From Limnephilus marmoratus (Eukaryota > Arthropoda > Insecta > Trichoptera > Limnephilidae), in contig OU862907.1 in the NCBI GenBank assembly GCA_917880885.1, forward strand, positions 70,675,072 through 70,739,071: a DNA stretch of 64,000 nt, written 5' to 3'. The position numbers were made by a program, and so were the translations under genes. The stretch's first letter is position 1; each line of letters opens with the position of its first letter. Of the stretch, positions 33,683 to 44,475 are shown piece after piece. Under the pieces are notes generated by a model. The model was not told the origin of the DNA. It was given only the letters and a program-made list of their open reading frames with translations, and did no database searches.

Positions 33683-34589
33683 AAAAAAGCGGCGTGATTC
33701 AAAAATAATAAAATATTTTTCACGGAGTCAATAGTTTTTGAATAATAAAAATACTGGAAAAACTCTTCTTTTTTCATATTCTTTAGCTAAAACTCAAATC
33801 CCAACCATATTTTTGGTGACGAAACTCGGATTCGCAATCAGCACCCCACAACACATACGCGAGGAAAAAATCAGAACTGCACCAGAATTTATATCAACAA
33901 ACTAATGACTGGACTAATTCTTAAATGACAAACAAAGGCTTCATACAAGTACGGATAAACTGACAATTTCGAATCGAACTTCTAACTTTAAAATGAAATG
34001 ACAGTCAACAAAACTGATTTCGACAATAAAAACTCTCGAAAAGAAGAATCTGAGTTAAAACCGAAAAATGAACACGCTGTATTTAAAGTTCCTTGCCATT
34101 TATAAAACAAAACTGAAACGTCATTGATAAAGATACTTAAAACTAATACTAACCGCTCTATTTCAGCACTGCTGCGTATGTATGATCTTTTGTAAATAGT
34201 TTAAGACATTTTGTTGTAATTTCGTTGTTCAAAAACTCACTTGTAATACAATTAAATGCCTTTTGCTTCCGAATAACACACCACAATAACAAAAACAGTG
34301 TGAAGTAAATAAGCAACATGGCGGCGCGGTATCGTGAATCGGCGTGCTGTGATTGGTCGATTGGTGGAGTTTGACTAATCTAGCCCGCAAATTTTATTTC
34401 GCGGCAAATGAGATTGAACTAAGAAGGAGTTTAACTAATTAAGAACTCACTTTTAGAATATTGATGTGGACATTGACATTTTAAAAAGCTTGTAATTAAT
34501 TGTATGTGCCTCGTAAAACTATTTTTTATTTATCTAACGATGCGAAATTTTATCGTTAACATTATTGCATTTAAAACTCATTTTCGATA
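33683..34589. other. Unassigned, with a promoter-like patch at 34312-34372
   Basis: The patch has CAACATGGCGGCGCGG (YY1-like) and two inverted CCAAT boxes (GATTGGTCGATTGGTGG). No ORF of note follows in either direction. Confidence 0.4.
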
Positions 34590-34632
34590 AAATGGTAGTT
34601 TGCACAATTAAGAACTCGGGCGACGAAATACA
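34590..34632. repeat. Right copy of the inverted 42-bp repeat
   Basis: AAATGGTAGTTTGCACAATT ... CGGGCGACGAAAT, inverse of 32009-32055. The 2.6 kb in between has no transposase. Confidence 0.6.
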
Positions 34633-36683
34633 ACAATACCACTTCATCGGTTAATAGCAAAGTGTGTCATAAAGTAACTATAACTCGGTAAGGTTAGGTA
34701 CTATAACTAAACTCGGTAACTATAACTAAAATTTATGGTAAATGATGGTGAATGCTTCAGGTAACACAATAACGTCCGGTTTATGATTTAGTAAATTAAT
34801 TGAAAGTAAGAATTCATTAATGTTTTGTTTCATTGATCTGATATCCTTCCAGATAACCTAAAAACTGAGAAGAATAGATACAAAAACCTTTGAAAAAACT
34901 ATTTAAACTTAAGATGTTGGAACAAAATTAAAAATATTACTACGCTACTTGTACCACTATACTATGTACGCTCTGTACTTAGGTTATGAAAGTGAAATAT
35001 TATATTTTTTTAAACTTTATAATAAAAAATAAAAAAATAAATATTTAGATTTAGATAATATTGAGAATGAATTCGGTATTTTATCTAAAATGTTATTACA
35101 ATAATTTAAAGTGTGGCAAATATGTTCCGCAATATTAAGAGAATCATCTAATTCTTAAGTGAAAAAAATATTCATATTTAAGGGAATAAAAAAATAAGTA
35201 TGGATATTGCAAAGTTACTCGTATTCAATTCGTATTTCCGCATTTTTTGAAAACATTTTCTTGCAGAATTCACATAAGTAACTGTTACGTGCGGATGTTC
35301 ATTTTGCTAACCCTTTCTGTTAGTGCAGTTGTGGCATTTGGCAGGCTCTTGTGTTTTGGGGCAGTCTTGTATGTTGTTGTCTCCTGCACAGTGCACAATG
35401 CACAATGCACAATAGAGGCGGGAATCATTATTTATCAAACCAGCTTTCCGAATATTACAATTTTAAAAAATACATTTTCTTATTTCACTCCCTTTTAACA
35501 GTAAAACAGATTTTAAGATTTATGGAGATAGCTAATGTAACAAAAAGCTCTAAAATATAAGAAAATTATTTTTTAGATTAAAACATTTGGGTGTTTGGAA
35601 TTTGTCGGACCGACGTCAAATAAAATTGCTAAATTCACAAAAATTATGGCTTAAATATTCAAATACAGAGTCGATCCAAATTATAATGTAAGTACTACAA
35701 ATTAATTCATTAATTTAAAGAGTTTTGAAAATTTAATTCTCATTTGACAATCATTGTTTTGCAAAATATCATTCTCAAATTCATACCTAAAAGTTTCGCA
35801 AGAATTTTTGTGATAATTGAAATACTTTTCAGATGTATTGTCATGTAGTTGAAATGAAAATTCCTTTCCTCTAAAATTATATTTCGGTGCCATTAGGTAA
35901 CTATTGCATAAGATGGCGAAATCCAAGTAGCTTTACAAAGTTGAACGTTAAATTTTGAAGCCCTATCATTTTTCTCCAATGAGTTTTTCAAATATTTTGA
36001 GTTATTATTGTGTATCCCACTTCTTTTCTTTTTGTAGTACTTTCTCTAACTCTTGTAACGGAGTAACAATTTTTTCTAAAAAAACACAATGTGTTAGAAC
36101 AATCGACTTTAATCCGAACATCAAAGACTGCAAAATAAGGTTTTTGTTTTATAGTTTTCTTTAAAAGTACTAAACTAATTTTGATAAAATTATTCGAAAT
36201 ACTACTTTTAAGATCCACAAACCATCTACACAATAAAAAAAAAATTAAAATCGGATGTTAAAAAGTAAAATTAAATGATATAGGTAGGTACTTGAATAAT
36301 TGACTCAATATTTGACTCTTATCAAACAAATTTATCATGGTTACAAAACAGAAAACGGTTTATTAAATTAAATCAATTTTTTGAAAAAAATAAGCGTAGT
36401 CAATAATTTTTTTTTATATATTTATCGTTTACAACCGTAACTAAGTTTATAAAACAAGATTGTATATCCGATACATACCTGTAGGTACCATCTTTTTATC
36501 TTCAACTGGTTTTCATTATTCCCGCTTTCGATAACAGAACTCCCCTGAGTGCATTGATTTCAGGTGATTTTTCAAAGAAGTGGTAGTATGTCCTTTCCGC
36601 GAGTAACTTTTATCACATTTTTAACACTTGGACTTTTCCGGATCATTTTTAATATAAAGTCCAGATACTGATTTTGGTAATTG
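34633..36683. other. Unassigned AT-rich stretch
   Basis: No supported gene. Short local repeats: ACTATAACTAAACTCGGTA near 34690-34735 and GCACAATGCACAATGCACAA near 35390. Small ORFs show no family features. Confidence 0.4.
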
Positions 36684-36987
36684 TTCGGAACAAACGTCAA
36701 CGGTTAATACGCACTTTTTTTATAAAACTTTTAGATTCTTCTTAATTACCATAAAAGACAACTATTTGCATTGGGGGAGGTTGAAAATGTTACATTTTTA
36801 ATTTTATTTAGGGTAATTCCGGGGGAGATGGCCCTAGTAACTTTAAGACTCTATTGTGAAGGAATTATGATGAATAAAACATTTAATCACTATAGAACAT
36901 AAACTTTATTTATTAATCTTATCAAATATTAACGATAAATTACTTCAAATAATGCAAAAAATATAATTTTAAACTTTAAAAAAAAAA

Positions 36988-37324
36988 CTAGGACTGGCCA
37001 TCTCTCCCAGAGTGTTCGGGGGTGATGGCAATAGTAGTTGGGGGGAGATGGCCAGTACTTTTTTTGCCTTTCCCTTTGCCCTTGTGACATTTTAACTCCA
37101 TTTTTCTCTTATTGCCGCAAAAAGAACACCATGTCCTCAAACTCGGTGCAATTTTCATGCACCCAAAGCATGCAAATATTGCATTGTATCCAATCTTCAA
37201 CTAATTGTGTCCTGTAATAATTATCACCGCAACCTCTGCAATTATCTTTTACTCTATCTTCAGATTCACTTTCAGAGGTATCGTTGAAAACAATGGGAAT
37301 TTCTTCCCAACTGCTATCAGACAA
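36988..37324 (-). pseudogene. pogo-type transposase C-terminal PHD-like zinc finger
   Basis: CRGCGDNYY, EDWIQCNICMLWVHENCTEF gives the Cys/His spacing of a PHD-type finger. A frameshift near 37120 then leads into FCGNKRKMELKCHKGKGK in the next frame. The preceding Lys-rich linker is between 37330 and 37470. Confidence 0.7.
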
Positions 37325-37474
37325 CCTACGAATTGCCTTTCGTTTCTTAACAGTATTATTTTTCTTAGGTCTATAAGTCTTAATTTCCGTTTTTATTATT
37401 TTTGTTTTTTTTTTTATCTTTCTTCCCTTTTTTCCTTTTAATTTTCTTTCATTTTTCGTTTTTCCATATGCTCT

Positions 37475-37699
37475 TTAGATGTCAAGAGAATGCTTGCTTG
37501 TTTGGCTCGTTTCCGAACCGAACGTTTTTTTGTTTTGTTTTAATCTTCTTTCTAGTGTTTTTCTTGGAATATGGTAGATAAAAGAGGCCCTATAAACAGT
37601 CGTCCCTCCACTTTGTACTTCATCCATAGCATTTTTTAAGTCTTCTTGGCTCCAGGCACCTCGTCCAGCAGCTGCCTTCCGTATGTATTGGTTAGGCAT
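37475..37699 (-). pseudogene. pogo-type transposase N-terminal helix-turn-helix
   Basis: 74 aa with GRGAWSQEDLKNAMDEVQSG, VYRASFIYHIPRKTLERRLK, the Psq/CENP-B-like DNA-binding fold common at the start of pogo/Tigger-type proteins. The catalytic region expected next is absent. Confidence 0.8.
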
Positions 37700-38644
37700 C
37701 TGTAGAAAATATTAAATATTAAAAATAAGTTTAAATTAGGACATTAAATTTTATGGCTATCTCTCCCGTAAATACTATGGCCATCTTTCCCGATTGTCCG
37801 GGTGAGATGGCCACATGACATAAAAAAAGCAAATTCTCAATTTAGTAGTTAATTTTGAGGTTAGAACACGAGAAAGTTTTTTACTTCACAAAGAAATCAC
37901 GAAAACGGGCAAAACTTTGAAAACTTTAACGTAAGTATGTTAATATCTTAACCCCTTAGTTTAAATCGAACGTGTTATTAAAAAACAATGTCAAATTACT
38001 CACCTTTCCATAATTTTTACGCACAAAACTCCGCTAATACTTGTTGCCCGTGCCGAAACGAAGCGAACTAAATTAAAAGTAGGGCCATCTATGAATTATT
38101 ACTAGACCTTTTTTCTATTGGCCATCTCTCCCGTACGGCCATCTCCCCCGGAATTACCCTACGTCAATTGAAAATTTGCTTTCACACTGTCAAATCACTC
38201 TTGTTTGCAGTTTGGAACAAATGTCAACGGTTAATACGCACTTTTTTTGATAAAACTTTTAAAATTAAGATAATATACACAAGCCCGCTACACAAACCCT
38301 GCTTTGCCAGACAAACCATTCAAAAACGTAGGCTGTTTTTTAAAGTAAAGATAACATACACAATCCCGTTACATAACCGTTGACGTTTGTTCCGAATATT
38401 TACCCTGATTTTTATTGATGGTCACATTTTTATTTACTTTTTCACTTAATATTTACCTAGAAATATTCAACCACGCAAAAAACTTGTATAAACACAGTAA
38501 ACAAACACTGTCATTGATTCTCAATGGGAATCACGAGGATAACAAAACCTGTCAGATCTTATCACCAATGTGTGCCTTCCTATTGGTCAGTTAGCGAACG
38601 AAGATAGCAACAAGTAAAGACGCGCACTATTATAGCAGGCACCC

Positions 38645-38792
38645 GGTACTATGGCCCCGCCCACTACACGCATACATTTGTGGTACTATGGCCCCGCCCA
38701 CTACACGCATACATTTGTGGTACTATGGCCCCGCCCACTACACGCATACATTTGTGGTACTATGGCCCCGCCCACTATACGCATTCATTTGC
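38645..38792 (+). repeat. 37-bp minisatellite, four copies
   Basis: Units GGTACTATGGCCCCGCCCAC + TACACGCATACATTTGT start at 38645, 38682, 38719 and 38756. Each has a CCCCGCCC (Sp1-type) word. The spacing is contiguous, so it is not a CRISPR array. Confidence 0.95.
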
Positions 38793-39280
38793 GGATGCGA
38801 ATAACGCCTATATATAAATATATTGTTTTCTTTCAAATTTATGGAATAGACACATACGAGTATGTTTTAATCTAAAAATATGTATTATGTAATTTTTATT
38901 TTCTACAATCTGGCGTAACGGTAAATAAAATGAAAAATTGATTTTGGCTGTACAAGACAAAGTTTTGTTTTGATAATATCTATTATTAAATATTTAGTTA
39001 TTGATTAATATTATTTTTGTATTTCTTGTTTTTTATTATTTTTTCAATGTCATTTGCCTCATTGCCGTTATTAGGTCAGTTCAGTTTCAGTTAATTTAAT
39101 ATATCCGTACATAACAAAAAAATTAAAGTGGTTTAAAAATAGCTTTAAGAACCAATAATAATTTAGGAACTTGCCTTAGAAATTAAAAAAAATAGAAATC
39201 CTAAACTCAAAAACGGTGGCATATATATGAATTAAAAAAATAACAATTAATTAATTTAATATATGTAATATATGACAAAT
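38793..39280. other. AT-rich; short CR block B fragment
   Basis: 38918-38975 (GGTAAATAAAATGAAAAATTG, TTTTGGCTGTACAAGACAAA) matches block B. The rest is unassigned. Confidence 0.45.
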
Positions 39281-39490
39281 TTGCGGCCCTGGTGTAAGAC
39301 CACTATTCAGAATCGAAACGTCGCTTAAAATGGCTCTGGCCATGTTTGGTGACCAGATCTGAATAGCCAAGTAGGTACTAATATAAATAAATATCTCTTT
39401 CCCCTCCCCACTACCTTCAGCCTCACAACATACCCCGATAGGGATTGCCATAGTCTCAGACGGGAGCGGTTGAGACTGTTGTGCGGTATG
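39281..39490 (-). repeat. R3 repeat, minus-strand copy
   Basis: GCCCTGGTGTAAGACCACTA and GACCAGATCTGAATAGCCAA match 33450-33682. Confidence 0.75.
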
Positions 39491-39499
39491 TTTGGCTTC

Positions 39500-40660
39500 T
39501 TTCTTATAAATTCCAGGCTTTAGGAATATTTTAACTTAAAAAAAAATTGTGTGTATCTTTAGTTCGAAATCAAGTCAAATACCTATAACACATTGATCTA
39601 GTCCCCCCATTTTAAAATACATTCAGATTTGATCGAAAAAATTCAATATAAATTCCGAAGGCTAAAATAACTCGGTATTCCTTTCTGTTTCTGAGGAAAA
39701 TTGAAAAATGAGTGGAAAATTTTTCGAAAAACTTTAAAGACGTTTAATTTTATGTTTTGTTATTTGAAGTTTGGAAAATTTTCATGGTGAGAAATTTTTG
39801 ATTCCGGAAAATTTTGTTTTTCTGAAAAAATTTCTTTCCAACAATCAGAAAAATTTATCGGAAAAGAGATCCGGAATTTTTTACGGGCATTCATTTTCTA
39901 CATATCGTGTGAAGTTGGGAATTTTTCCATGTAGGGAAATTTTTATTATTAAAAAAAAAAATCCGAAAAATTTGAAAATCGGAGATTTTATTTCGCAAAG
40001 TTAACTGGTTGCTAAATATGTTGGGATTTTTTTTTACAAATATTAAGACATTTAACTTTTTGATTTTGTTATTTGAAACTTTAGAACCTTTTCATCCTGA
40101 AAATGTTTCAGAAAAAATTCTTAAAAAAAAATCGGAAAAATTTTTCGGGAAGCAAATAGGTCGTGATTGGTGTACAACACAAAGTTTTGTTTTGTCCTTA
40201 TTTCATAAATGTATTTTTTTTAGTTGTGATGAAACTGAAACATAATTTCATCCACTATAAGCTCTGTAATTTATTGCTGTTAAATATTTTTAGAATGTTT
40301 TAATTATTGAAAAATAAATAAATAATTATGTTATTTTTTTCTTTAGGTGCAGCTCCGCAGAAGTATCCGGCCTTCTAATTTCAAGTCAACTTTAAAGGTA
40401 ATTAATTCAACTTAATTTATTATTTATTGACACTCTTTTGGGCTCACAAATTTATTTATGAATGGATCGCAAATACAATATTTGATAGAGTCATTAATAT
40501 AATATTGTATTTGTAAACCTTTCATGAAAGTTTTGAGTTTTTTTATGAACAATCTATTTATCAATATTAATATTGCGTCGGTATATACGGACTCAAACAA
40601 TTTATTTTCTTTTTTTTTACCAATTTTCACAATTGATAAAAACAATATTATGAAAATCGT
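39500..40660 (+). repeat. CR copy 5, blocks A-D
   Basis: Block A from 39540, a short block B (about 40160-40260), exon-like block C at 40347-40397, and block D at 40430-40600 with ATGGATCGCAAATACAATAT follow in the usual order. Confidence 0.7.
40347..40397 (+). other. Exon-like block C, CR copy 5 (51 nt)
   Basis: Acceptor-like TTTTTTTCTTTAG and donor-like GTAATTAATTCAA flank it. Confidence 0.45.
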
Positions 40661-40832
40661 AAGAGTAATGGGAACCCACTAAGGCGTAGTTTGTGCGTGG
40701 GTAATATAGCAATATACGTTTTATTATCGTACCTAGAAAGAAACAAACAGTAGGCAAATAAAGCAAAAACAGTTAAAATTTGTCCAAACTAAAGTTTGAT
40801 ATGATTTTAGATTTTCACGGCCAAAAATTTGA

Positions 40833-40987
40833 TGGTTATTTCCTTTTGGGGTGTTACGCCGTGTTGCGCTACCTCCTCCTTTAGCCAACGTTTCGGACAG
40901 CGTTACAGTGTCCCTCATCAGGGTAGATGTGTTGGCTAAAGGAGGAGGTAGCGCAACACGGCATAACACCCCAAAAGGAAATAACCA
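40833..40987. mobile_element. 155-bp fold-back element
   Basis: The arms of about 57 bp (TGGTTATTTCCTTTTGGGGT and its complement) are nearly exact around a 40-bp loop with CAGTGTCCCTCATCAGGG. There is no clear target duplication. The ORF at 40733-41080 is a by-product. Confidence 0.8.
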
Positions 40988-41229
40988 TAAACTAAAGTTT
41001 GTACAAAAAGCGTATACAATAGTGTAATAATAAGTGTAAATAGTAAGAATGTGTAGTTTGTGTGAAACATAAAGTGACATAAATTAAATATATAAAGTTT
41101 CAACATCTGAATTGTAAAGCCATCATTTTAATACTTTGTAGAATTAAGGAATTTTACTTGTCACTTGATTTTTTTTCGGTAAAAGATTGAAAATAAGAGG
41201 ACCAATGAAACTGCTGTGAGTTTGCATTT

Positions 41230-41600
41230 ATTGGCATAATTTGTCTCGACGCCACCTAGCGAGAGATTTAGTACCTACTAACAATACCTCCCTCACAAAA
41301 ATAAAGTTGGTTCTTTTCAGGTGGAAAAATGTAATTATCAGTAATTGTTGAATGAAACACCAGAATATATTGAATTATTTGGCGGGTATTAGATAAGCCG
41401 CCATAGCTCAGTGGTCAGAGCATCCGACCGGCAATCAGAAGGACACGGGTTCAAGTCCCGTTGGCGGCAAGTATCTTTTCTCGGAAGATTTTTCTATGTA
41501 AATGAGTGTTTCAGGCTGACAATTATTGCTTATAATAATTGTTACCCTTTGTGCTATGCATAAAAATCTTGTCTTAAACGTTAGTTTATAAATTAAAAAT
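41230..41600 (+). repeat. SINE-A, complete copy
   Basis: It has the same leader, tRNA-like head and body as 1402-1790. The head is complete here. Confidence 0.75.
41397..41468 (+). tRNA. tRNA-like head of SINE-A; complete cloverleaf, loop reads GGC (Ala)
   Basis: Acceptor GCCGCCA/TGGCGGC, D arm GCTCAGTGGTCAGAGC and T arm ACGGGTTCAAGTCCCGT all pair perfectly. The anticodon stem has one mismatch. The loop CCGGCAA would give anticodon GGC, but position 33 is C instead of U. The shared flanks at 1.2-1.7 kb point to a SINE head and not to a translation tRNA. Confidence 0.5.
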
Positions 41601-41704
41601 AATAATTTGAAAAAGTTTTCATATACTGAATAGTTTAAATTCTTTGCATAATGCATGAGATTCTGATTTACCTTTTTAATTCTTCTTAATATTTTAATGC
41701 GTCG

Positions 41705-42175
41705 AAAAGTTTTTTTTTCCTTTAAATAATTTCGTTATCGCCATCTGTGAAAGAGCAGTTTTTGAATTCCTTTTAGTATGACCGTAATATCTTTGATTAA
41801 GATATTAATAATTTCGTTTACAAAATGTAAAAATAAAATTGGATCTGTATGCGAACCTTGTGGAACACTTGGGTATAATAGCTATAAATTGGTTAGAAAG
41901 GAACGAATTAATTTTTGGCAGCAGAACTCTACCGGATACATAGGTAGTTTGCAAACCAGTCTAATAGTTTTCCATCCATACCAAGCTTCAGTCCTGCATT
42001 TGTCAATAGGCTGTTTAGGCCGAGGCATAGGGGTGGCGGCAAGCCCACAGGTGAGTGATTATGATAGGTGACAACTTGTAGGAAGGAGGAAGTGGCATAC
42101 ACTTATGAAAAGTATAAATCCGCCAATGCCGAGCTCATATAGTATCAAGAAGAATTTGATGGCATACTTAGTTAA
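41705..42175 (-). mobile_element. Jockey-type RT remnant, CR copy 5
   Basis: The minus strand reads VPQGSHTDPILFLHFVNEII (motif B region), with stops further on. About 41990-42130 is foreign insert sequence. Confidence 0.65.
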
Positions 42176-42368
42176 AGGCCTTTTTTTACATTAGCTCCAC
42201 ACATGAGGGAGCTCCACACATGATACGATACGAATGTACCACCCCAGTCAGGAGCACTCCTGTCCCCGTTAGACCAGTACACCAGGAGGCACTGATTTGT
42301 TAGGACTAGGAACACGTGCTCTGAGGATAGGAAGGAGGCTGGAGTTTAATCTAATAATGGAATTTAGG
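42176..42368 (-). repeat. SINE-N end fragment and target flank
   Basis: TTTTTTTACATTAGCTCCAC matches the SINE-N terminus. 42361-42368 (AATTTAGG) is the left target duplication of the hAT-like element. Confidence 0.5.
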
Positions 42369-42589
42369 CAGTGGCGTAGCTAGCATGGGTGGCACCCGGG
42401 GCGGAAAACGCGGTGTCACCCCCCCCCCCCATAATTTTTTTTTTTTTGAGAAATTCAAAACACAAATTTTGACTTCCTAAAATATAAAAAAACATTTCTA
42501 GCTAGTCAAATATGTAAAAAAAATTGTTATCCTCAAAATTTAAACACTTTTAAAAACACTAACAGAATAACAGCCGTTTCAACAATCGA

Positions 42590-42790
42590 TAGGTGATCAT
42601 TTCCTTCGTGAGTTCCCGTCAATCACAATGTACGAACGAAGTGGGAATGACACAGGGGAAAAGCAAGGAATATTTCACGGGAATCCCCAATAAATCAATA
42701 GTAAGAGCTAGGAACGAAAATAAAATAACAGAATTTTCGGAGAATGTCCACCGACCGAGCCATATAGCTACAAATAACAGAGTTCCGTGT
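42590..42790 (+). repeat. Left internal direct repeat of the hAT-like element
   Basis: ATCACAATGTACGAACGAAG, AAGGAATATTTC and GAATCCCC are repeated in the same orientation at 44310-44475 with divergence. Apparent ORFs are not conserved between the two copies. Confidence 0.7.
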
Positions 42791-42924
42791 GGAGTCTTCA
42801 ATTCTAATATGCTGCAAAAATCTGAAGAAAATCATTTGCTGTCATGAAAACATAAAAACCAATACTTAGTTTAAAACCAGTTTTATGTTCAGAGTGTAAC
42901 ATTAAATTTCAATCGTGAAATAGT

Positions 42925-43050
42925 AAAGGGGGCGTTCAAGTATAACGTAACGCAATTTTTGAAAATGTTTGACCCTCTCTCCTTCATGTAACGCGTCGTA
43001 ACATTTTTCTGCACCTCCCTCCCCCTAAACGTTACGTAACACCCAAGTGA
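42925..43050. repeat. MITE-like segment (GTAACG ends)
   Basis: AAGGGGGCGTTCAAGTATAA at one end and GTTACGTAACACCC at the other, with TGTAACGCGTCGTAAC between. The pattern is common in insect genomes. Confidence 0.5.
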
Positions 43051-43239
43051 CTATTTTTACCTAAAAGTCTCAATTAAATTTCGCAAAGTACTGGAAGGTC
43101 GCTTAAATAACTTTTTCTTGTTTTAATCACGTTTGCGGTAAAAATAAAACAAGAGATTTCAAACTCGCAATAGGTCCATGCGTATATTGTTTATTTTATT
43201 GTTTTAAATTGTAATTCATAAACAAATTGTGAAAATATT

Positions 43240-43395
43240 ATTATTTTTATCGGCCTTTCATTCCTTCCGGATCTCCACAATTTAATACTGTCTTACCTTT
43301 AATACACCTACATGGTTTTACAACACATATTTCGTTTTACATTAGCTACACTGAGGAGGCCCTGAAGAAAGTAATTTTACAAAGTTTCCATATGG
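43240..43395 (-). repeat. SINE-N related fragment
   Basis: TTTTTATCGGCCTTTC, GGTTTTACAACACATA and TTACATTAGCTACACTGAGG match 21330-21420 and the SINE-N terminus. Confidence 0.5.
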
Positions 43396-43439
43396 AGCAA
43401 CACTTTATTCCACTATGATTCATAAGCTTACTCAAAGTG

Positions 43440-44240
43440 GAGTAAAACCTTTTTCATGATCTGAATGCAGTTATACAAGTCCTCAAAACGAAGATTTAAA
43501 AGTCCACAGTATGATTACTATTCGTGTTCTCAAAAGGGATACATAAGAAGCCAGTTGCTGACTCAGTGTGGAGAAAAACCTTTTTTATGTTCCAACTGCA
43601 ACTATTCATATACTATGAAGAGAAATCTAAAATCACACCTTTACCGACAGTGGAAAAAAACCTATTTCATGTCCTGACTGCAACTATTCTTATTCTCGAA
43701 AAAAAAACTAAAACGGCACTTGCTTACTCACAGTGATGAAAAACCTTTTTCTTGTCCCGACTGTAACTATTCATGCGCTTCAAAAGAGTATCTAAATATT
43801 CACACGCTTACCCATACTGGACAAAAACCTTTTTCATGTCCCGACTGCAGAATACAAGTTTTCAAAGGGAAGATTTAAAAATCCGCAGTACGATTCACAG
43901 AAGAGAAAAACCTTTTTCATGTCCTGATTGTAACTATTCGTGTTCTCAAAAGGGATACATAAGAAGTCAGTTGCTGACTCAGTGCGGAGAAAAACCTTTT
44001 TCATGTTCCAACTGCAACTATTCATGTACTATGAAGAGAAATCTAAAAATCACACGTTTACCGACATGGAAAAAACCTATTTGTTGTCCTGACTGCAACT
44101 ATTCTTGTTCTCAAAAAAAAATAACTAAAACGGCACTTGCTAACTCACAGTGATGAAAAACCTTTTTCTTGTCCCGACTGTAACTATCCATGCGCTACAA
44201 AACGGTATCAAAAAATTCACACATACCTACCTTGTTTTTC
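43440..44240 (+). pseudogene. C2H2 zinc-finger array fragment, frameshifted
   Basis: About eight fingers of the form EKPFSCPDCNYSCSQKGY are spread over three frames. In several, zinc-ligand His are replaced (QLLTQCGEKPF where HLLTHTGEKPF is expected). A block of about 420 bp with two or three fingers is duplicated (about 43505-43740 and 43930-44160). There are no introns or start codon, so it looks like a captured gene piece within the hAT-like element. Confidence 0.8.
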
Positions 44241-44309
44241 AAACTGGTCTTTCAGCACTAATAAACACGCTAACACAATAATAACTTCTTCACTAATTCA
44301 AGTCAGTTC

Positions 44310-44475
44310 ATAGATAACAATTCACTTCACGAGTCTACGTTGATCACAATATACGAACGAAATTAGAATGACACAAGGAATATTTCAGGGAAATCCCCGA
44401 CTGAGCTAGGAACAAAAAAAAACATTTTTCGGGAATTCGAGAATCAAGCCATAGAGCAAAATAACAGTCAGTGTT
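44310..44475 (+). repeat. Right internal direct repeat of the hAT-like element
   Basis: It is the copy of 42590-42790, with ATCACAATATACGAACGAAA and AAGGAATATTTC. Confidence 0.7.

Larger units (their letters stand above)
36811..38159 (-). mobile_element. pogo-like DNA transposon, internally deleted
   Basis: The inverted ends start GGGTAATTCCGGGGGAGATG and are flanked by TA on both sides (36809-36810, 38160-38161), as expected for Tc1/mariner/pogo. On the minus strand, an N-terminal helix-turn-helix (37475-37699) and a C-terminal zinc finger (about 36988-37324) remain, but the DDE core is missing. The end-like word GGCCATCT(C/T)(T/C)CCCG recurs inside. Confidence 0.85.
36684..38396. mobile_element. 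Outer inverted-repeat element hosting the pogo-like insert
   Basis: TTCGGAACAAACGTCAACGG at 36684 and its reverse complement ending at 38396 form the ends. A third, direct copy (GGAACAAATGTCAACGG) is at 38212. Without the 1349-bp insert the outer element would be about 360 bp, a MITE-like size. Confidence 0.55.

Noticed and set aside
38645..38792. Possible CRISPR-like array
   Set aside because: Units are contiguous without distinct spacers, and the setting is eukaryotic.
42593..42847. 84-aa ORF in the hAT-like element as a transposase piece
   Set aside because: The frame is not kept in the direct-repeat copy at 44310, and no hAT dimerisation motif is seen.
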